This document shows positions 25,361 through 33,568 of a stretch of 64,000 bases of DNA, piece after piece. Origin of the DNA: Alphaproteobacteria bacterium (lineage in GTDB: Bacteria; Pseudomonadota; Alphaproteobacteria; UBA2136; UBA6156). The position numbers were made by a program, and so were the translations under genes. Location: NCBI GenBank assembly GCA_027485835.1, contig JAIXQG010000002.1:388232-452231 (forward strand), read 5' to 3'. Position 1 is the first letter of the stretch. Each line of letters starts with the position of its first letter. The notes under the pieces are model-generated. The model searched no databases, had not been told where the DNA came from, and saw only the letters and a program-made list of their open reading frames with translations.

Positions 25361-26431
25361 TTACCCAGCTAATCCGCCATGTTCCATCGGTACCACATGC
25401 AGGCCGGGGAGTGTGGTGGGTGGGGTTTCGGTGTCGGTGAGCCAAATTTGACAGCCGGAATTCAGCAGGGTTTCGATCAGCAATTGGCGACGGGCAGTGT
25501 CGAGGTGGGCGGAGAATTCGTCGATTAGAACCAGAGGTGGGCGGTTTTGGGTTTGGGCCAGCAATTGCACGTGGCCCACCAGCCAGTGGATGAGCCCGCG
25601 CTTGTGCTGGCCAGACGACGCGGTGGACAGCGGAATGGTACGCAGCGATTCCGGCCCGTCGGTGAGAATCAGCTGACCGGCGAGGTCGAGCGTGTTGGGG
25701 CCGGCGTGAGTGCGGCCGATGCGGGCGTCGATCTCGCGCGAGCGCTCGAACTTACCCTTCAGTGCGGCGATGGGGTTGTCGTCTTTCAGAACTTCCAGCG
25801 CGTTGCCACTCAGTGAGAGGGTGACGCCGTGAAGGTGCGGCGCGAGGCGGGTCAGGTATTCGGTGCGGTACTTCAGTACCTGAATACCCCACTCGGCGGC
25901 GAGGCGCTCTTCGGCGTCGAGCCAATCGCCGCCTTCCCCGTTTTGTAACAAGCGCAGACGCGACTGGCGGTGGAGGTTGAAGCGGCTAACCGCCTCGGCA
26001 TGAGCGGGAATAAGTGCCGTAGTCAGGTCGTCCAGCCAGCGGCGGCGGTTGGCAGGCGGGCCGGAAAACAGGAAGTCGGTATTGGGAGTCAGCCAGACGA
26101 CACTGCCGTGGCGCGCCATGGCTTCCAATGGCTGGCGGTGGGTGTCGATGGTGAGGAGGCGTTCGGATTTCCGATACACTTGGCCGAACTCGGCACCGGA
26201 ATTTAGTTGTGCCCAGATGCCCCACTCCTTGGCGCCGGTTTGGATTTGCGCTTTGCCTTCGGCGGTGAGCAGGCCGCGGGTAGGCGTGAGCAGCGACAAC
26301 GCTTCCAGCACCGAGGTTTTGCCGCTGCCGTTTTGGCCGATGAGCGCGATGACCTGTGCGTCCTCGGCGATCGGCAGATTGAGGCTGCCGAGGTTGCGGA
26401 AGTGGCTGAGTTTGAGGTGGCTGACGCGCAT
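25361..26431 (-). CDS. recF: DNA replication and repair protein RecF
   Basis: A 356-residue SMC-like ATPase that helps load RecA at gaps. Walker A is IGQNGSGKTSVLEALSLLT (G32-T39 core), preceded by the RecF start LKLSHFRNLGSLNL. VVWLTPNTDFLFSGPPANRRRWLD matches the family's P-x-D-x-x-x-x-x-G-x-P-x-x-R-R-x-x-L-D. The signature TASSGQHKRGLI and Walker B LVLIDEFSAHLD are present. Length fits. In many bacteria recF adjoins dnaN; here dnaN is about 6 kb away, beyond the candidate origin. Confidence 0.95.
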   Translation of the reverse strand: MRVSHLKLSHFRNLGSLNLPIAEDAQVIALIGQNGSGKTSVLEALSLLTPTRGLLTAEGKAQIQTGAKEWGIWAQLNSGAEFGQVYRKSERLLTIDTHRQPLEAMARHGSVVWLTPNTDFLFSGPPANRRRWLDDLTTALIPAHAEAVSRFNLHRQSRLRLLQNGEGGDWLDAEERLAAEWGIQVLKYRTEYLTRLAPHLHGVTLSLSGNALEVLKDDNPIAALKGKFERSREIDARIGRTHAGPNTLDLAGQLILTDGPESLRTIPLSTASSGQHKRGLIHWLVGHVQLLAQTQNRPPLVLIDEFSAHLDTARRQLLIETLLNSGCQIWLTDTETPPTTLPGLHVVPMEHGGLAG

Positions 26432-26485
26432 AGCCTGTATTTACCACATTGTGGCACACATTTGTATTTTGCGTTTACTGGTAAA

Positions 26486-27094
26486 ATGATTCATCGTTTC
26501 GGCATGGATATGATGGGACTGATTCGATTTTGCGAGCACCAGCGCTTAGCGGAGAAGTTGAAGTTGAGCGAACCACTTGTGCTCAAGACCGCTTTAGATG
26601 AAGCTCATATGCTTTTGGAAAGCGGAATGTCTCCGCAGTATATCGCCAACAGTGTTCTCACTGTTTTAGAGATTGTAGCTCAGAACACGCATGGTGAGGA
26701 TACTCCCTTTGAATCGGTCATGTCGCTGGAGGGCACTCTCGCGGATGTCATCCAGTTCATGCAGGTGAACGAGGCACCGCCGGTCTTCTTGGAAAACACG
26801 CAGCCTATTCTTGATTTCATTAAACAGTTTCAACTTCCCGAAAAAATGAAGCTTCGCCAAGAGGTTGTCGAAGACATCCTGATTGAGGTTATTTCTTCTC
26901 AGGTTCTGCTTGGTTTTAGTTATGAACGTGCCGCAGATACTGCACTTTTTGAATTGGATGGCGAAGCCTTAAGCCAGCATCTTGCCAGTGGCGAAGAAGA
27001 CTTTGACCTATCCTATGGTTACGGCGAACCCTTGGAAAAGGCGATTGAGGAAGCCTATAAAGACACCCCTGCCGCAGCGAAGATTAGCGGATAA
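26486..27094 (+). CDS. Unknown acidic helical protein (202 aa)
   Basis: A 202-residue protein, strongly helical and acidic (QFMQVNEAPPVFLE, GEEDFDLSYGYGEPLEKAIEE). No signal or membrane helix. There is no convincing ribosome site at 26486; the ATG at 26504 (MDMMGLIRF) or the one at 26510 are alternatives. Base composition is visibly less GC-rich than neighbours, hinting at acquisition or weak codon selection. Its last 11 bp overlap the convergent lipoprotein gene. Family not recognised. Confidence 0.65.
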   Translation: MIHRFGMDMMGLIRFCEHQRLAEKLKLSEPLVLKTALDEAHMLLESGMSPQYIANSVLTVLEIVAQNTHGEDTPFESVMSLEGTLADVIQFMQVNEAPPVFLENTQPILDFIKQFQLPEKMKLRQEVVEDILIEVISSQVLLGFSYERAADTALFELDGEALSQHLASGEEDFDLSYGYGEPLEKAIEEAYKDTPAAAKISG

Positions 27095-27446
27095 CGGTGC
27101 CTTTGCCGTCTGGGCGGATGCCCATGCGGCTGCCGCCTTGGGTGTCGTAGGGTGCCAGTACGCAGCGGCGATAGGTGAAGTTATCGCTGACGCCATTTTG
27201 CGTGGTGACGCGGTTGCCGCTGTTTGTGTGCAGGCATATCTGCTGTTCGGCCAACTGCTCCTTACGTTGCGCGCTGGGGAATGCTTCATTAAAGCCGGTG
27301 ACATCGCCGCCGATACCCAGCCAGTCGGTTGACTTCAACTGCTGCCATTCCTGTCTCATATAGTATTCGCGTTCTTCCCCCACAATGCTACAGCCCGTGA
27401 GGCTCAGCAGACCTGTCGTGACAAGAAGAGCGGAGGCGAGACGCAT
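27084..27446 (-). CDS. Small lipoprotein (120 aa)
   Basis: Starts at ATG 27446 with GGAGAG upstream. Signal with lipobox: MRLASALLVTTGLLSLTGC, modified Cys at 19. The mature part is polar with a Cys pair (EQQICLHTNSGNR and TYRRCVLAPYD) that could form a disulfide, and ends MGIRPDGKGTVIR. Family not recognised. The stop overlaps the end of the convergent 202-residue gene. The isochorismatase-like gene is 16 bp upstream on the same strand. Confidence 0.78.
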   Translation of the reverse strand: MRLASALLVTTGLLSLTGCSIVGEEREYYMRQEWQQLKSTDWLGIGGDVTGFNEAFPSAQRKEQLAEQQICLHTNSGNRVTTQNGVSDNFTYRRCVLAPYDTQGGSRMGIRPDGKGTVIR

Positions 27447-27462
27447 GGTGTCTCTCCGCACT

Positions 27463-27936
27463 TTAGAAGCTACCGAACTGAAGCTCGGCAGCACTTTGGT
27501 AAACCTTGCCGATCTCGCGCTCCCACACGCCGGTGGTCACCGTGTGCATGTACCAATCGTTACCGAAGCACAGCTGCGGCAGCACGGCCGGACGCATGCC
27601 GGCGTTAAATAGCGAGAAACCTGCGGCCAGCAAGTTGGCATCGGTATGGCAACCGGCCACCAGCACTTCATCCGGCTGTTGCTTCTTCAACCATTCCAGC
27701 GCCTGTTGGGGAATGCCAAAGCCGGGCTTGGGGAACGTGGCCATGGCGGAAATCATCGTGGCATTGTCTTGCGGCGGAGTGCGGCCGAACTTTACCAGCG
27801 GCACCTGCTCTTCATCGTGGATGAACAACGTGGCACAGGTGGGCATGGTGGCAGCCAGCTGGTTGATTTGCGCCACCATCCCGGGTCCGGGACGGAAGTA
27901 ATTCTGCATATCCACCACGATCATACAACGGTTCAT
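27463..27936 (-). CDS. Isochorismatase-like cysteine hydrolase
   Basis: A 157-residue cytosolic protein of the cysteine hydrolase superfamily. The catalytic Asp is in CMIVVDMQNYFRPG (Asp9), and the nucleophile Cys is in VLVAGCHTDANLLAAGFSLF, equivalent to the family's G-x-x-x-x-x-C-V-x-x-T; a Lys between them (VPLVKFGRTPP or FPKPG) would complete the triad. Here the Cys lies in AGCHTD rather than the usual C-V-x-x-T position, so the exact nucleophile should be checked by alignment. Substrate unknown (nicotinamidase, isochorismatase and ureidoacrylate hydrolases share this fold). Confidence 0.8.
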   Translation of the reverse strand: MNRCMIVVDMQNYFRPGPGMVAQINQLAATMPTCATLFIHDEEQVPLVKFGRTPPQDNATMISAMATFPKPGFGIPQQALEWLKKQQPDEVLVAGCHTDANLLAAGFSLFNAGMRPAVLPQLCFGNDWYMHTVTTGVWEREIGKVYQSAAELQFGSF

Positions 27937-27988
27937 GTTCGGTCCTATATTATAAAGCTTGCGGCGGTGTGCCGGTCGGCCCGCCCCG

Positions 27989-29239
27989 CTAGGCTGCAGC
28001 CTTCTTCTTGTTGTTGGTACGGGTGGATGATGTATCCAGACCCAGTACCTTGCGGTAAGCCTGCATTTCGGCAGCGCAGCAACGCTCTACCGTAAAGATA
28101 CCCAGCACGTGCGTGCGGGCGGCCTTAGCCATGGTTGCTAATTGCTTGGGGTTTTGCAAGGCCCCGCGGAGTTTCTCGGCGAATGCCTGTGGCGTAAACG
28201 CCCCAAATGTCGCGGGTTCTGGCACCTGTTCCGGCTTCACCAGCCAGCCGGTTTCGCCGTCACGCACCGTTTCTAAGCTGCCGCCATGACCGGTGGCCAC
28301 CACCGGCACACCCATGGCCATTGCTTCTATCGCCACACGGCCGAACGCTTCTGGCTGCGTGGAGCCGCTCAGGGCGAGCTGGCTGGCGGCGAGCAGGCGC
28401 GGCAAATCGCTGCGGCTGCCAAGCCAGCGCACGCGGTCGGCGATGCCCAGCTGTTCGGCGCGAGCCTTAAGGCGGAGGGTGTAGGCACCGTTCTTATCCG
28501 GCGCACCGACCACCGCCAGCTCCCAGGGCAAGTCTTTTATCAGACCCAGTGCTTCGATTACCAGATCGTGCCCTTTCCATTTGGTGATGCGACCGGCCAT
28601 CAAAATCAGAGGGACCCCCTCGGCAACACCGATTTCCGAACGGGCGGCCGCTATGGCATTTTCCGGATATAAATCGGGATTCCAGACGTCGGGGTCGATA
28701 CCACGGGTGGCTACATCGATATTTTCAGAAGTAATTCCATAATTTTCAATGATATGCTCGCGAATAAACTGGCTATTCGCAATAACCCGTGGCCCGCGCA
28801 CCATCACACTGTTGTAATAATGTTTAACCCAGCCCCCGCTGAGGCCGTAGGTACCATGGAACGTGGTGATAAAAGGCACACCCGTCCAACGACTGGCAAG
28901 CCAGGCACTCCAGGCCGGTGCACGGCTACGGGCATGCACCAAACTGACGTTGTTGGCACGCAGGTAACGGGCGAGACGGAGAGCGTTCCCCAGAATTATC
29001 CACGGCGACTTGGAGGCCAGCGGCAAGGTGACGTGCGGAACCGCCGCCGCTGCCAATAAGCCGGCCTTTGGGCCGCCTGCGCTGGCCACGACAGGCTGCC
29101 AGCCTTGCTCTTTTATATAGTTAGCCATTTCGATGGCGCTGGTTTCCACACCGCCATCCTTAAGTGCCGGGAGTACTTGTAGGATGACAGGCGAATCAGG
29201 GGAGGGAGTTGAGAGAGGGGGAGTGATGTTGTGAGCCAT
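27989..29239 (-). CDS. GT4-family glycosyltransferase
   Basis: A GT-B-fold glycosyltransferase of about 416 residues. The N-terminal acceptor domain has VLPALKDGGVETSAIEMANY. The C-terminal nucleotide-sugar domain has AGRITKWKGHDLVIEAL and the retaining E-x7-E motif PEAFGRVAIEAMAMGVPVVA. It probably transfers a sugar to a lipopolysaccharide core or other envelope glycan; donor and acceptor are not readable. The C-terminus ends in TRTNNKKKAAA. The frame can be extended to a GTG at 29266, but no ribosome site supports either start; I prefer ATG 29239. Confidence 0.87.
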   Translation of the reverse strand: MAHNITPPLSTPSPDSPVILQVLPALKDGGVETSAIEMANYIKEQGWQPVVASAGGPKAGLLAAAAVPHVTLPLASKSPWIILGNALRLARYLRANNVSLVHARSRAPAWSAWLASRWTGVPFITTFHGTYGLSGGWVKHYYNSVMVRGPRVIANSQFIREHIIENYGITSENIDVATRGIDPDVWNPDLYPENAIAAARSEIGVAEGVPLILMAGRITKWKGHDLVIEALGLIKDLPWELAVVGAPDKNGAYTLRLKARAEQLGIADRVRWLGSRSDLPRLLAASQLALSGSTQPEAFGRVAIEAMAMGVPVVATGHGGSLETVRDGETGWLVKPEQVPEPATFGAFTPQAFAEKLRGALQNPKQLATMAKAARTHVLGIFTVERCCAAEMQAYRKVLGLDTSSTRTNNKKKAAA

Positions 29240-29266
29240 GCAGTAGCTTAACTGAAGAAGCGACAC

Positions 29267-30154
29267 GCGCCAACACGCCTGTGGGCGCAGATTTGAAAAA
29301 GTAAGTAAATATGCATTAACATTATCTCCGTTCCACGGATTTTATGCCTACGGAAGAGGCAGAACACCCAACTTCGTGCGTCTCCCTCACTTTCCGAGGG
29401 TGGTTGCTGACCGGTTTGGGTCCGTTTGTGCTTTTTCCTTTGCCCACAAGGTTATCCACATATCCACCCCCCTCTTTTAGCCCCTTCCGAGCCTGTCGTT
29501 TCGGGGCCTGATTCCATACACTTTCGCTTTGGTATGACCAATCAAGACAGCCCCATGTTTCACGCCACGAGGCCTTTGCACCTGTCGCGCCGTTTCCACA
29601 ACCGATGTCTGTTGACGGGATGAGCCTCGGGCTGCCCGCTTGCCATGAAAGGCCTGCGCTGGCATCATAGTAACTGCAACATAATAATTATAACTTTTTA
29701 CAAAAATACAAAAACTTACACAGAAACATCATAGGGTTTAACCGGCCGTCTCCCGGCCCTAAACAAGGGTGTAAACCCACCGCAACCCCCTTCTGCCAGC
29801 TGGCAGACCTATTATCGGCAATAAGAATTTATTATCAGAAGAGGCCCTGTAGCGGCGCAGACACACATTTGAACTGGCTTATGCCAACGTATTGCAACAT
29901 CTTTATGCGCCCCCATAGGTAGCGGTAGCGTTGGCTAAATGCATGTTATTTTTATTGATTTTATTGTGATTTTTTGACGTTTTAAGGCATTTTGGGTTGT
30001 GAGATGACACTAACTTCCAACTCAATTCAAAAAAAGCTTCTAAACCCTTCTGGCAGAAGGGGCATTTTCCGTTGCCATTAAAAAACGCCTAAGCATACAT
30101 AATTACTGACGTTTTTGGCTGGACAAGGTCCGGCGGAGCCGTCACACTCGCGGC
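29267..30154. other. Candidate replication origin (oriC) in an 888-bp non-coding region
   Basis: The longest gene-free stretch in the window. It contains a perfect DnaA box TTATCCACA (29452-29460) with an overlapping weaker ATATCCACC, a near box TTTCCACAA (29593-29601) and TTATCGGCA (29813-29821). There are two AT-rich tracts (29683-29730 and 29941-29990), a 16-bp perfect palindrome TCTGCCAGCTGGCAGA (29792-29807), and a related CCCTTCTG-G-CAGAAGGG hairpin (30045-30061). It lies among dnaA, recF and dnaN. No ORF, tRNA or mobile element is apparent. The region also holds the promoter of the PfkB gene. Confidence 0.55.
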
Positions 30155-31129
30155 ATGACATCTCGTACCTACAGCTTTGCCGTACTTGGAAACGCCGTTG
30201 TTGACGGTATCTCCCACGTTGATGACTCCGTGCTGGAGCGCTTCAATCTGCGTAAAGGGGATAGCAATACCCTGAGCCACGCCCAAATGATGGAGCTGAG
30301 CAATACCATTACGGTCGAGCACTTCCGTGCCGGCGGCGCCGGTGCCAATACGGCCTACACTCTTGCCAAGCTCGGTAGCCGTGTGGCGTTTCTGGGCCAG
30401 ATCGGTAATGACCCGACGGGGCGCTTCTTTATTGAGGACATGCTGGCTGCAGGGGTGACGCTGACCCCGGCCTCCAACACGGTGCGGACCACCGACATCT
30501 TCACCCTGCTGACCTCGGACGGCATGCGCACCATGGTGCAATGCCTGCCCCCCGCCCCCAGCAGCGATGACAGCTGGGTGGACGACCGCTTGATTGAACA
30601 GTCGGAGCACTTGATTATCGAAGCTTACATCGCAGGGTCGCATCCGGCCGCGGCCGATTATGCCGCTAAGCTGTGCAGTAGCAGTGGCACCCGCCTCATC
30701 ATCAGCCTGGCCTCGCCGCGCGCGGTACAGGCCTCGCTGCCTGTCCTCACGGATATCCTTATCACGCACACCCCACTGGTTATCGGCAACGAAAAGGAAT
30801 GGAATATCCTGATTTCCGGTAACGACGCCCGCACGGCCAGCAAACTGGAAATGCTGGAACGCGTTATCACCCGTAGCGGCAATGGTGCCGCCTACCATGC
30901 TGCCAACAAGGGCGCAGTGATTGACAGCCCGACCCAGCCGATACCCAGCCCCACCGATTTGACCGGTGCCGGTAATGCCTTTGCGGCCGGTTTTTTACAC
31001 GTGTTTACGGGTGGCGGCAGCCCGCAGCTCGCGCTCAAGCAAGGACACCAGTTAGGTCGGGCGGTTGTGTTGCAGCTGGGGCCACGCTTGAGCAGCTTCC
31101 CCGAAGTTGACCTGCCCCACAGCGACTAA
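30155..31129 (+). CDS. PfkB-family sugar/nucleoside kinase, adenosine-kinase-like, catalytic Asp replaced
   Basis: A 324-residue ribokinase-fold protein. N-terminal PfkB signature: EHFRAGGAGANTAYTLAKLG and FLGQIGNDPTGRFF. The second signature normally reads D-T-x-G-A-G-D with the Asp as catalytic base; here it is DLTGAGNAFAAGF, so Asn274 (codon AAT, 30974-30976) stands in its place. Overall it resembles the adenosine kinase branch common in alphaproteobacteria. The substitution predicts weak or no phosphotransfer unless another residue compensates. Cytosolic. It is transcribed away from the candidate origin and followed by a terminator. Confidence 0.85.
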   Translation: MTSRTYSFAVLGNAVVDGISHVDDSVLERFNLRKGDSNTLSHAQMMELSNTITVEHFRAGGAGANTAYTLAKLGSRVAFLGQIGNDPTGRFFIEDMLAAGVTLTPASNTVRTTDIFTLLTSDGMRTMVQCLPPAPSSDDSWVDDRLIEQSEHLIIEAYIAGSHPAAADYAAKLCSSSGTRLIISLASPRAVQASLPVLTDILITHTPLVIGNEKEWNILISGNDARTASKLEMLERVITRSGNGAAYHAANKGAVIDSPTQPIPSPTDLTGAGNAFAAGFLHVFTGGGSPQLALKQGHQLGRAVVLQLGPRLSSFPEVDLPHSD

Positions 31130-31151
31130 GCTTTACGGCTACCAAACAAAC

Positions 31152-31173
31152 GTCGCCAACCGGCGACTTTTTT
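31152..31173 (+). terminator. Terminator of the PfkB-family gene
   Basis: GTCGCC (31152-31157) and GGCGAC (31162-31167) around AACC, followed by TTTTTT; 17 bp before the rsmE start. Confidence 0.8.
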
Positions 31174-31189
31174 GGTAAACCCTTTGCTT

Positions 31190-31891
31190 ATGAAGCGTAT
31201 CTACCTACCCCAGCCCCTTGCGCCCGGTGCGCATCTTGAGCTCCCGGAATCGGTTCAGCACCGCTTGCACCGCGTGTTGCGCATGGGGGTGGGCGAGACG
31301 TTTCAGGTGTTTGACGGCACGGGTACGTCTGCCATAGCAGAGCTAACCGACGCTAAAGCGCGACGCGCGCAAGTTACAGCCTTGTTGCCCGACAAGCCCG
31401 CCTTGCCCAGCCGCGTGTTGGCGGTGGCGATGTTGAAGCGCGAGGCGTGGGAAACCGTGTTGCGTCAGGCCACCGAAATGGGCGTGACCACGATTGTGCC
31501 CTTAAAAACCCGTTTTGCCCAAGTGGGCAAGTTGAAGACCGAGCGTGCACACCTGATTATGGTAGAAGCGGCCGAACAGTGCGAGCGCGTGACCCTACCG
31601 AGTCTGTTGCCGGTAACAACCTTGGAGGACTACGTAAGCGGCCTAACCAGTCCGTGCCTGTGGGCATATGAACGGCTGGCTGTGGATGATGAGGCCATGG
31701 GGTCGAAAGACGCCGCGACGGGTATTTTAATTGGCCCCGAAGGCGGATTTGCACCCGACGAAGTGGAACGGCTGAACCGCAGCGAGAAGATGCGGCCGAT
31801 CAGCCTTGGGCCGACTATTTTACGGGCGGATACGGCGGTGGTGGCGGGGTTGGCAACCCTTCATAGCCTTACAGGTGCGTCTCACCTTTAG
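31190..31891 (+). CDS. rsmE: 16S rRNA (uracil-1498-N3)-methyltransferase
   Basis: A 233-residue SPOUT methyltransferase. An N-terminal PUA-like domain (about 1-70) is followed by the knotted domain with ILIGPEGGFAPDEVERL and ISLGPTILRADTAVVAGLA, which form the SAM-binding trefoil knot. It methylates U1498 of 16S rRNA. The start is placed at ATG 31190 (MKRIYLPQPL), which fits the family; an in-frame TTG 18 bp upstream overlaps the preceding terminator and is unlikely. Confidence 0.95.
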   Translation: MKRIYLPQPLAPGAHLELPESVQHRLHRVLRMGVGETFQVFDGTGTSAIAELTDAKARRAQVTALLPDKPALPSRVLAVAMLKREAWETVLRQATEMGVTTIVPLKTRFAQVGKLKTERAHLIMVEAAEQCERVTLPSLLPVTTLEDYVSGLTSPCLWAYERLAVDDEAMGSKDAATGILIGPEGGFAPDEVERLNRSEKMRPISLGPTILRADTAVVAGLATLHSLTGASHL

Positions 31892-31902
31892 AGCTATTCT
31901 AT

Positions 31903-31932
31903 AAAAAGGCGGCCCTGCGGCCGCCTTTTTTG
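31903..31932 (+). terminator. rsmE terminator
   Basis: GGCGGCC (31908-31914) and GGCCGCC (31919-31925), loop CTGC, flanked by AAAAA and TTTTTT; could act in both directions. Confidence 0.85.
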
Positions 31933-32032
31933 CCCAACCCTTTTTGTGTTGCGGGCGTCTTCCCCCTGCTCCCCCTGATTTTTGGCTCTTGCGGCCTCTT
32001 TATGGGTGCTGGCAGTTTTTCTTATTTTTAGC

Positions 32033-33148
32033 TTAGACGCGCATCGGCATGACCACGAAGGTGGTGCTGCTGTCGGCGGGGTCTTTCACCAGCACGGGTG
32101 AGGAAGCGTCCTTCAGATAGAAATGGATATCGTCGCCGGTGATCTGGGTGCCGATGTCGGACAGGTACTTGGCGTTGAAACCAATTTCCAGCGGGTTGCC
32201 AGCGTATTCGGCCTTCACTTCTTCGTTGGCGTTTTCCTGATCCGGGTTGTTGGCGGACAGGGCCAGCGCGTTTTCAATGGCGTTGAAGCGAACCGAGCGG
32301 GTTTTCTCGTGGCTGAGGATGCTGACGCGGTCGACAGCTTGCAGCAGGCTGCGGCGAGCGACGGTCAGTTGGGTCGGGTTGCCCTTCGGAATAACGCGGT
32401 CGTAGTCCGGATAGGTCGCGTCGATCACCTTGCTGGTGAGGGTAATGTCAGAGGCTTCGGCCTGAATCTTCTTGTCGGAGACGGTCAGGGTGATGTCCTT
32501 GGCGTCGTCGGAGAGCTTCTTCAGCTCGGTGACGCATTTACGCGGCAGAATGACGGCGGGCATCGTCTCGGCGCCCGCAGGGCAGGCCATGTCGGCCTTG
32601 GCCAAGCGGTGACCGTCGGTGGCGACGGTGCGCAGCAGCTTTTGGCCATCTTCTTCAATCACGTGGAAGTAGACACCGTTGAGGTAGGCGCGGGTTTCGT
32701 CGGTGGAGGCGGCGAATTGCACGCGTTCCAGTGCCTTCTTCAGTTCGACGGCGGTCATTTGGAAACTGACGCCGCCCTCGACCTTGGTCATGTCCGGGAA
32801 AGCTTCGGCGCCCAGAGTGGCGAGGCTGAATTTGGCTTTACCGGCGACGACGGCGAGGCGCGAACCGCCATCTGTCAGCTCGAGGCTGACCATCACGCCT
32901 TCGGGAATCTTGCTGATAATTTCGAACAGCTTGAGCGCGCCGACGGTGGTGGTACCGGGTTGGTCAACAAAGGCTTCCGCCACACCCTGCACCGAGAGGT
33001 CGTTGTCGGTAGCGGTAGTTTCCAGACGGTTGTTGGCGGCATGCAGACGCACGTTGCCAAGAATGGCTATGCTGCTGCGTTTCTCGACCACGGCGGACAT
33101 GTGGCGGAGGGCTTTGAAGAGGGTTTCGCGCGAGATACTGAGTTTCAT
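32033..33148 (-). CDS. dnaN: DNA polymerase III beta subunit (sliding clamp)
   Basis: A 371-residue processivity clamp with three repeated domains. It starts MKLSISRETLFKALRHMSAVVEKR (shown in part), has the mid-protein TRAYLNGVYFH typical of domain II, and ends with the clamp's DPADSSTTFVVMPMRV, equivalent to the conserved P-M-R-x C-terminus. It acts as a dimeric ring on DNA for polymerase III. Full length. It lies within 2 kb of the candidate oriC and on the same strand as recF and dnaA. Confidence 0.96.
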   Translation of the reverse strand: MKLSISRETLFKALRHMSAVVEKRSSIAILGNVRLHAANNRLETTATDNDLSVQGVAEAFVDQPGTTTVGALKLFEIISKIPEGVMVSLELTDGGSRLAVVAGKAKFSLATLGAEAFPDMTKVEGGVSFQMTAVELKKALERVQFAASTDETRAYLNGVYFHVIEEDGQKLLRTVATDGHRLAKADMACPAGAETMPAVILPRKCVTELKKLSDDAKDITLTVSDKKIQAEASDITLTSKVIDATYPDYDRVIPKGNPTQLTVARRSLLQAVDRVSILSHEKTRSVRFNAIENALALSANNPDQENANEEVKAEYAGNPLEIGFNAKYLSDIGTQITGDDIHFYLKDASSPVLVKDPADSSTTFVVMPMRV

Positions 33149-33247
33149 GCGGGGAGAATAGGCGCCTTACCGCCGCGCGCCAAGCACTTTGCTACATATG
33201 TGTGCAGAATGTCACACCCCGGGACCACCCGCAGCGCAACGCAACTG

Positions 33248-33370
33248 CTAGCGCACCCACATAAAAAAGGCCGCGGCAACGATGACGCAGGCTACGGGAA
33301 TAACAAAGACCAAGGCTACCTTGAGCATGAGGGTATCGTTGTCGGGATCATCCGGAGAGTAGAAGAACAT
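33248..33370 (-). CDS. Micro membrane protein (40 aa)
   Basis: Starts at ATG 33370 with GGAG ten bases upstream and ends at 33248. The first 15 residues are acidic and polar (MFFYSPDDPDNDTLM), the rest is one hydrophobic helix (LKVALVFVIPVACVIVAAAFF). It begins 7 bp after the stop of a second micro-ORF, and both follow ctaD, suggesting small oxidase-associated subunits. That assignment rests on position and topology only. Confidence 0.5.
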   Translation of the reverse strand: MFFYSPDDPDNDTLMLKVALVFVIPVACVIVAAAFFMWVR

Positions 33371-33377
33371 ATCGGTA

Positions 33378-33503
33378 TTACTCCATTCCCATAAGGAAGA
33401 CTGCGAGAAGAACGAGGATGCAGATGACGGGTATGACAATGAATCCGGCAATCTGGGTGATGGCGGTGCGGCGGGCGCGGGGTTCTTGCGGCAAAAGCGG
33501 CAT
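33378..33503 (-). CDS. Micro membrane protein (41 aa)
   Basis: Starts at ATG 33503 with AAGGAAAG upstream, stops at TAA 33378. Basic N-terminus (MPLLPQEPRARRTAIT) then one helix (IAGFIVIPVICILVLLAVF), predicted N-in. It sits between the ctaD terminator and the 40-residue ORF. Small single-helix subunits often accompany haem-copper oxidases (for example CcoQ-like or subunit IV proteins); whether this is one is unknown. Confidence 0.5.
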   Translation of the reverse strand: MPLLPQEPRARRTAITQIAGFIVIPVICILVLLAVFLMGME

Positions 33504-33530
33504 GGGGAGATTCTTTCCTTGGGCTTTTTA

Positions 33531-33556
33531 GAAAGAAAGGGGGCTTGGGCCCCCTC
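33531..33556 (-). terminator. ctaD terminator
   Basis: GGGGGC (33539-33544) and GCCCCC (33549-33554) with loop TTGG. On the minus strand the stem is followed by TTTCTTTCT, directly after the ctaD stop. Confidence 0.7.
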
Positions 33557-33568
33557 TCGTCTCCCGCT

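Noticed and set aside
29267..29640. Short plus and minus open frames in the oriC candidate region
   Set aside because: They are short, lack ribosome sites and have no protein-like composition; the region reads as non-coding.
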